From contig WIAF01000009.1 in the NCBI GenBank assembly GCA_014055465.1, positions 1-64,000 on the forward strand: DNA of 64,000 nt, read 5' to 3'. This DNA is from Nitrospira sp. CR1.1 (GTDB lineage Bacteria; Nitrospirota; Nitrospiria; Nitrospirales; Nitrospiraceae). The notes under the pieces are model-generated. The model made no database searches and had not been told where the DNA came from. It was given only the letters and a program-made list of their open reading frames with translations. Below are positions 61,241 through 64,000 of this stretch, one piece after another. The position numbers and the translations under genes are program-made. Numbering within the stretch: position 1 is the stretch's first letter; each line of letters starts with the position of its first letter.

Positions 61241-62333
61241 TGACCAACCAGGTCGAGCTCCGGGGGCGATAGAACAGCCGGGACAGACGATTCCTCCATG
61301 AGGAAACGAACTCCCTGATCGTCCATCCTCGCGGAGACTCCTTCATGGAATAGTGCCGATGGCGATGCCAGGCCATTACCGCATTGCGTAAGCCCTCGGC
61401 TTCAGGGCTCGGAAGAATATGGTCCTCCATCACACGCGTCAGGAGATAGTGTGCTTCGGCAAAGAACCCATACGCACAATACAAGACAACCAGCTTGCGC
61501 AAGCCAGATCTGTCGCCAGCTTTTAGGAGATGTTCCGCTCCACGAAAATACAAGGCATCAACTTCCCAAATTCGTTTGGACAGACTCGTGGAACTTTCGT
61601 GCACTCCGAAAACTTGCCGAGGGTAATAGGTACGGTCACCGTGCACCGGCCGATGTAACCGAACGGGACGCAGGTCGAACAACGTAAACCCGCGAGAACG
61701 GAGAAACTCGTCTACCTCCCCCATTGACGGTTGCTCAAGATAGCCACCGGGAAGCCCCACTTCCAGCTCGACGCCCAGGGTCGACTGTCGAAGCCGTTCC
61801 CCCAAACCATGCAGCACTTCGATCTCTGCCCCCTGAACATCTAATTTAAGAAAATCAACTTGTTGAATACCGGCCTCATTCAAGACGTCATCCAGGCGAC
61901 GGGTCTGAATCCTATGCGCATGAATGGGGAAAAAATATGATGGATCACCAAATTCATTGAGTGCATCGCTACCAGGCTTCAGCAGGGAACTCCCGGTTGG
62001 AACATTCGTCTCGTACAGGACTCGCTCGCCACCCGATGCGGACAAGGCCGTTTCAAATACATGAGCCTTCTTCCGGCGATTTGATTTCTTGTATGCCTTT
62101 CGCAACTCTTCGGCCCGCGCCGCGTTCGGTTCAAACAGACACAGGGTAGCCCACTCGTCCAGCACCTGAAGATACCAGGGCAACCCGTAGGCCGCCCCCA
62201 CATCCGCAATGACGAGATCCTCTGCATCGAGAAGAAGTTCGAGCGCGTGATCGAAAGAGACCATTGGTGAATCAACTGACTCGCTGGGTTGAAAATCCCT
62301 GACTGATGACATCCTTCGCGCGGGAAAGCTCAT
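61233..62333 (-). CDS. FkbM-family methyltransferase
   Basis: This protein has 366 residues from the first start. A SAM loop (DLVIADVGAAYGLPWYL) is followed by CLFEPNAARAEELRKAY, RIQTRRLDDVLNEAGIQQVDFLKLDVQGAEIEVLHGLG (the FkbM core) and LGVELEVGLPGGYLEQ. The C-terminal 120 residues are helical and resemble the tail of the FkbM protein at 53719-54729. The start overlaps the oxygenase stop by 62 bases; an ATG at 62264 would remove the overlap and is plausible. Confidence 0.9.
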   Translation of the reverse strand: MSFPARRMSSVRDFQPSESVDSPMVSFDHALELLLDAEDLVIADVGAAYGLPWYLQVLDEWATLCLFEPNAARAEELRKAYKKSNRRKKAHVFETALSASGGERVLYETNVPTGSSLLKPGSDALNEFGDPSYFFPIHAHRIQTRRLDDVLNEAGIQQVDFLKLDVQGAEIEVLHGLGERLRQSTLGVELEVGLPGGYLEQPSMGEVDEFLRSRGFTLFDLRPVRLHRPVHGDRTYYPRQVFGVHESSTSLSKRIWEVDALYFRGAEHLLKAGDRSGLRKLVVLYCAYGFFAEAHYLLTRVMEDHILPSPEAEGLRNAVMAWHRHRHYSMKESPRGWTIREFVSSWRNRLSRLFYRPRSSTWLVNE

Positions 62334-63588
62334 ACCGCATACGACCTTGTATCGCCGCCTTTACGATACTCCTACGGGACGCAGGAGGTTGTCGCCGCGA
62401 AGCCACTGCCCGCAGGGCAATTTGAACCGCCCACCGCTCCCCCCTCTCAACCTGTGACCCGCGGTGGATTCCCGCGGAGCCATCAAACACAATGAGAGTG
62501 CCCGGGGGTCCCAGAAACGTATCCTCGCCAGCTAGCAAACGACGCGACAGATCGCTCTCATCCACGATGTCATCACCGAAATGCGTGGTCCCGCGAAACG
62601 CAGACGGTAAGGTCAGGAGGTCTCGCCTATGATCCTTTAGAAAAAACCGGGGACGATAATAACCCAGCTTATAGTCCAATCGATCGGCTTCCATTGGGAA
62701 CGACTTTGTCTGCTCCATATCAAATCCCTTGTGGAGCGCAAACAGAAACGGAGAGCGGCGCCATCGATGGCTGCCTCTCACATACCGAAAAGGACCGGAC
62801 GCCGCGTCAACGGCGGAAAGATAGAGCATCGCCTTCACAATATCCGGATCCGCGTCGAAATGCATGTACACCGTTTTTGCTGTGGGCAAATCACTATCCA
62901 CGTAGCAGTTCTTATACCAATTCTGGCAAGGATGCGAAAAATCCAAGGCTGCATACAGCCATTCCATTTCACATCCCATGTAGTGCGACACCGCCGACAC
63001 AATGCCTTTCGAGTGGAGCGCTCGCTGAATGGAGCCCGCGGCGGGCGAACATGGATCGAGGGGCATCGCACAATGGCGTGCCGGGCTGGCCTCTTTTCGC
63101 TTTCGCAGCACAGCACGTTCCCACCAGGTGTGGCGCCACACAGAGGATGCCAGATCAGCAGTCACCGGACATTGGTAGTACCCGTTCGTCCGAAGACCAT
63201 CGACGAACCCCGTCAGGTTCGCCGGCAATGCACGAGGATCCGTAGGGTTCTCTGCGCGGCGGCGATCGAACACAAGCTGATCGCTCAGAAATTGCCGGGC
63301 CTGACTAATGGCTTGCTTCGTGGTCCGGCGTAGTTCGATACGCATTTCCGCGCTCAGGACGTATTGTTCCAATTCTGTGATGACCGGCCCTACCTTTGCC
63401 GCAAATTCACTCGACACCTTTTCAGAATCGGGTCTTCCGACCTGAAGCAAAGCTAGATAGGCATTGTCGATCGACTCGATGAATCGGAACACGAGGGTGT
63501 CGTCCAGCGTACATTTGACATTGAGGCCACTGAACGCTGGATGCTGATCATACTGAATACGAGGAAGCGTCAGGTCGGATTCCATCAT
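62272..63588 (-). CDS. Phytanoyl-CoA dioxygenase-like (PhyH) oxygenase
   Basis: This is a putative non-haem iron and 2-oxoglutarate enzyme of 438 residues. The iron site is the HFDADPDIVKAMLYLSAVD segment (His near 245, Asp two residues on) and His near 372 (GSAGIHRGSQVERGERWAVQIAL); GPFRYVRGSHRWRRSPF is the family core. A long N-terminal extension (1-160) carries helices. Such enzymes hydroxylate or demethylate small molecules and lipids; here the target could be a glycan sugar or its lipid carrier. It lies 30 bases after an upstream frame. Confidence 0.82.
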   Translation of the reverse strand: MMESDLTLPRIQYDQHPAFSGLNVKCTLDDTLVFRFIESIDNAYLALLQVGRPDSEKVSSEFAAKVGPVITELEQYVLSAEMRIELRRTTKQAISQARQFLSDQLVFDRRRAENPTDPRALPANLTGFVDGLRTNGYYQCPVTADLASSVWRHTWWERAVLRKRKEASPARHCAMPLDPCSPAAGSIQRALHSKGIVSAVSHYMGCEMEWLYAALDFSHPCQNWYKNCYVDSDLPTAKTVYMHFDADPDIVKAMLYLSAVDAASGPFRYVRGSHRWRRSPFLFALHKGFDMEQTKSFPMEADRLDYKLGYYRPRFFLKDHRRDLLTLPSAFRGTTHFGDDIVDESDLSRRLLAGEDTFLGPPGTLIVFDGSAGIHRGSQVERGERWAVQIALRAVASRRQPPASRRSIVKAAIQGRMRYELSRAKDVISQGFSTQRVS

Positions 63589-63618
63589 AGTGTCCGATCG
63601 AAGAATGCGTGGGCAACA

Positions 63619-64000
63619 TTACACGGTAGAGACCGCGGCATCCCGGCGTTCTTCGCCCAAGGCCAGCAGCCGCCGTGCCAGGTTTCCTCCGAAGGAGGAC
63701 CGCTGAGAGTCGTACAGTGCCTGAGCGATGCGGGCGACCTCAGCTCGCAACATGCGGTCTTCCACCTCAAGCGTCACCTCACTCGCTTGCATTCGAGAGG
63801 CAAGCTCTAATGGCGTCTCGAGGTTTCCTCGCAGCAACGCATCAATATCATTTCCGCCCGCAAGCACCTTCGGCCGCCGGCGACAGTCGCCTCGCTGATC
63901 AAAATGCGGATCAAATTTCCTCCGAAGCCGGTGAAGAATATGTTTCCCGAATGAAAGGTGAGCAGGCTTCACATGTTCTCTTTTCGGATATCCATCCTGG
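63619..64000 (-). CDS. Hypothetical protein, open at the right edge
   Basis: This frame of at least 126 codons runs off the window edge with no stop upstream, so the start cannot be fixed; a GTG at 63972 is possible. The C-terminal half is helical and charged (ASEVTLEVEDRMLRAEVARIAQALYD, then FGGNLARRLLALGEERRDA). No family was recognised. It lies 30 bases ahead of the oxygenase and is probably part of the glycan operon. Confidence 0.5.
   Translation of the reverse strand, partial: QDGYPKREHVKPAHLSFGKHILHRLRRKFDPHFDQRGDCRRRPKVLAGGNDIDALLRGNLETPLELASRMQASEVTLEVEDRMLRAEVARIAQALYDSQRSSFGGNLARRLLALGEERRDAAVSTV

Overview
The window looks like a chromosomal segment of a GC-rich, Gram-negative bacterium. 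Two complete envelope-spanning RND efflux operons, outer-membrane lipoproteins, a TonB-dependent receptor and a KdsC-type phosphatase all require an outer membrane. The gene set and a small palindromic repeat family (copies at 24249-24369 and 57848-57972) remind me of Nitrospira (Nitrospirota). That assignment is inference from memory, not a search result.

Layout. 1-1.5 kb: decayed IS3-family insertion sequences, two unrelated OrfB pieces in opposite orientation, followed by sparse sequence. 2.2-7.2 kb: a MarR-family regulator divergent from an AcrA/AcrB-like adaptor-pump pair. 7.4-8.3 kb: an orphan ModA-like binding protein. 8.9-14.9 kb: a second RND system whose permease is carried as two overlapping half-genes, followed by its adaptor and a NodT-type outer-membrane lipoprotein. 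15.0-23.3 kb (minus strand): a signalling cassette of a Cph1-like histidine kinase, an Rcp1-like response regulator and a 1.6 kb-residue hybrid kinase with overlapping start and stop codons, preceded by a decaying multi-PAS gene and a decaying receiver gene. 23.7-27.2 kb (minus): a TonB-C-domain protein, a TonB-dependent receptor and a small His-rich secreted protein. 27.4-32.5 kb: housekeeping genes (DAHP synthase, TatD, NYN nuclease, AmiC, TruA, a PsiF-like protein). 32.6-39.2 kb (minus): CysE, IspF, IspD, a PIN/TRAM membrane protein, an HtrA protease, a class I aldolase and a class I fructose bisphosphatase.

From 40.2 kb to the right edge nearly everything is on the minus strand and forms one large surface-glycan locus. 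It holds sugar-nucleotide supply (phosphomannomutase, ManC, KdsC-like), an initiating polyprenyl-phosphate glycosyltransferase, at least seven glycosyltransferases of several folds (GT4, GT2, GT8-like, GNT-I-like, exostosin/GT47), a DegT aminotransferase, an NAD-dependent epimerase, a flippase-like ABC transporter, a phytanoyl-CoA-dioxygenase-like oxygenase and five methyltransferase domains (three FkbM, one class I, one TIGR04325-like). Two proteins are fusions: methyltransferase-FkbM and glycosyltransferase-methyltransferase. My inference is that the locus builds and exports a lipid-linked, heavily methylated oligosaccharide. No Wzx or Wzy protein is visible in the window, and the locus probably continues beyond the right edge.

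The strongest points for follow-up are the methyl-rich glycan locus with its domain fusions, the split RND permease, the PAS-to-receiver deletion fusion in the decaying kinase, the duplicated stub of the epimerase gene, and the palindromic repeat family sitting at gene boundaries. No CRISPR array, rRNA or tRNA was recognised.
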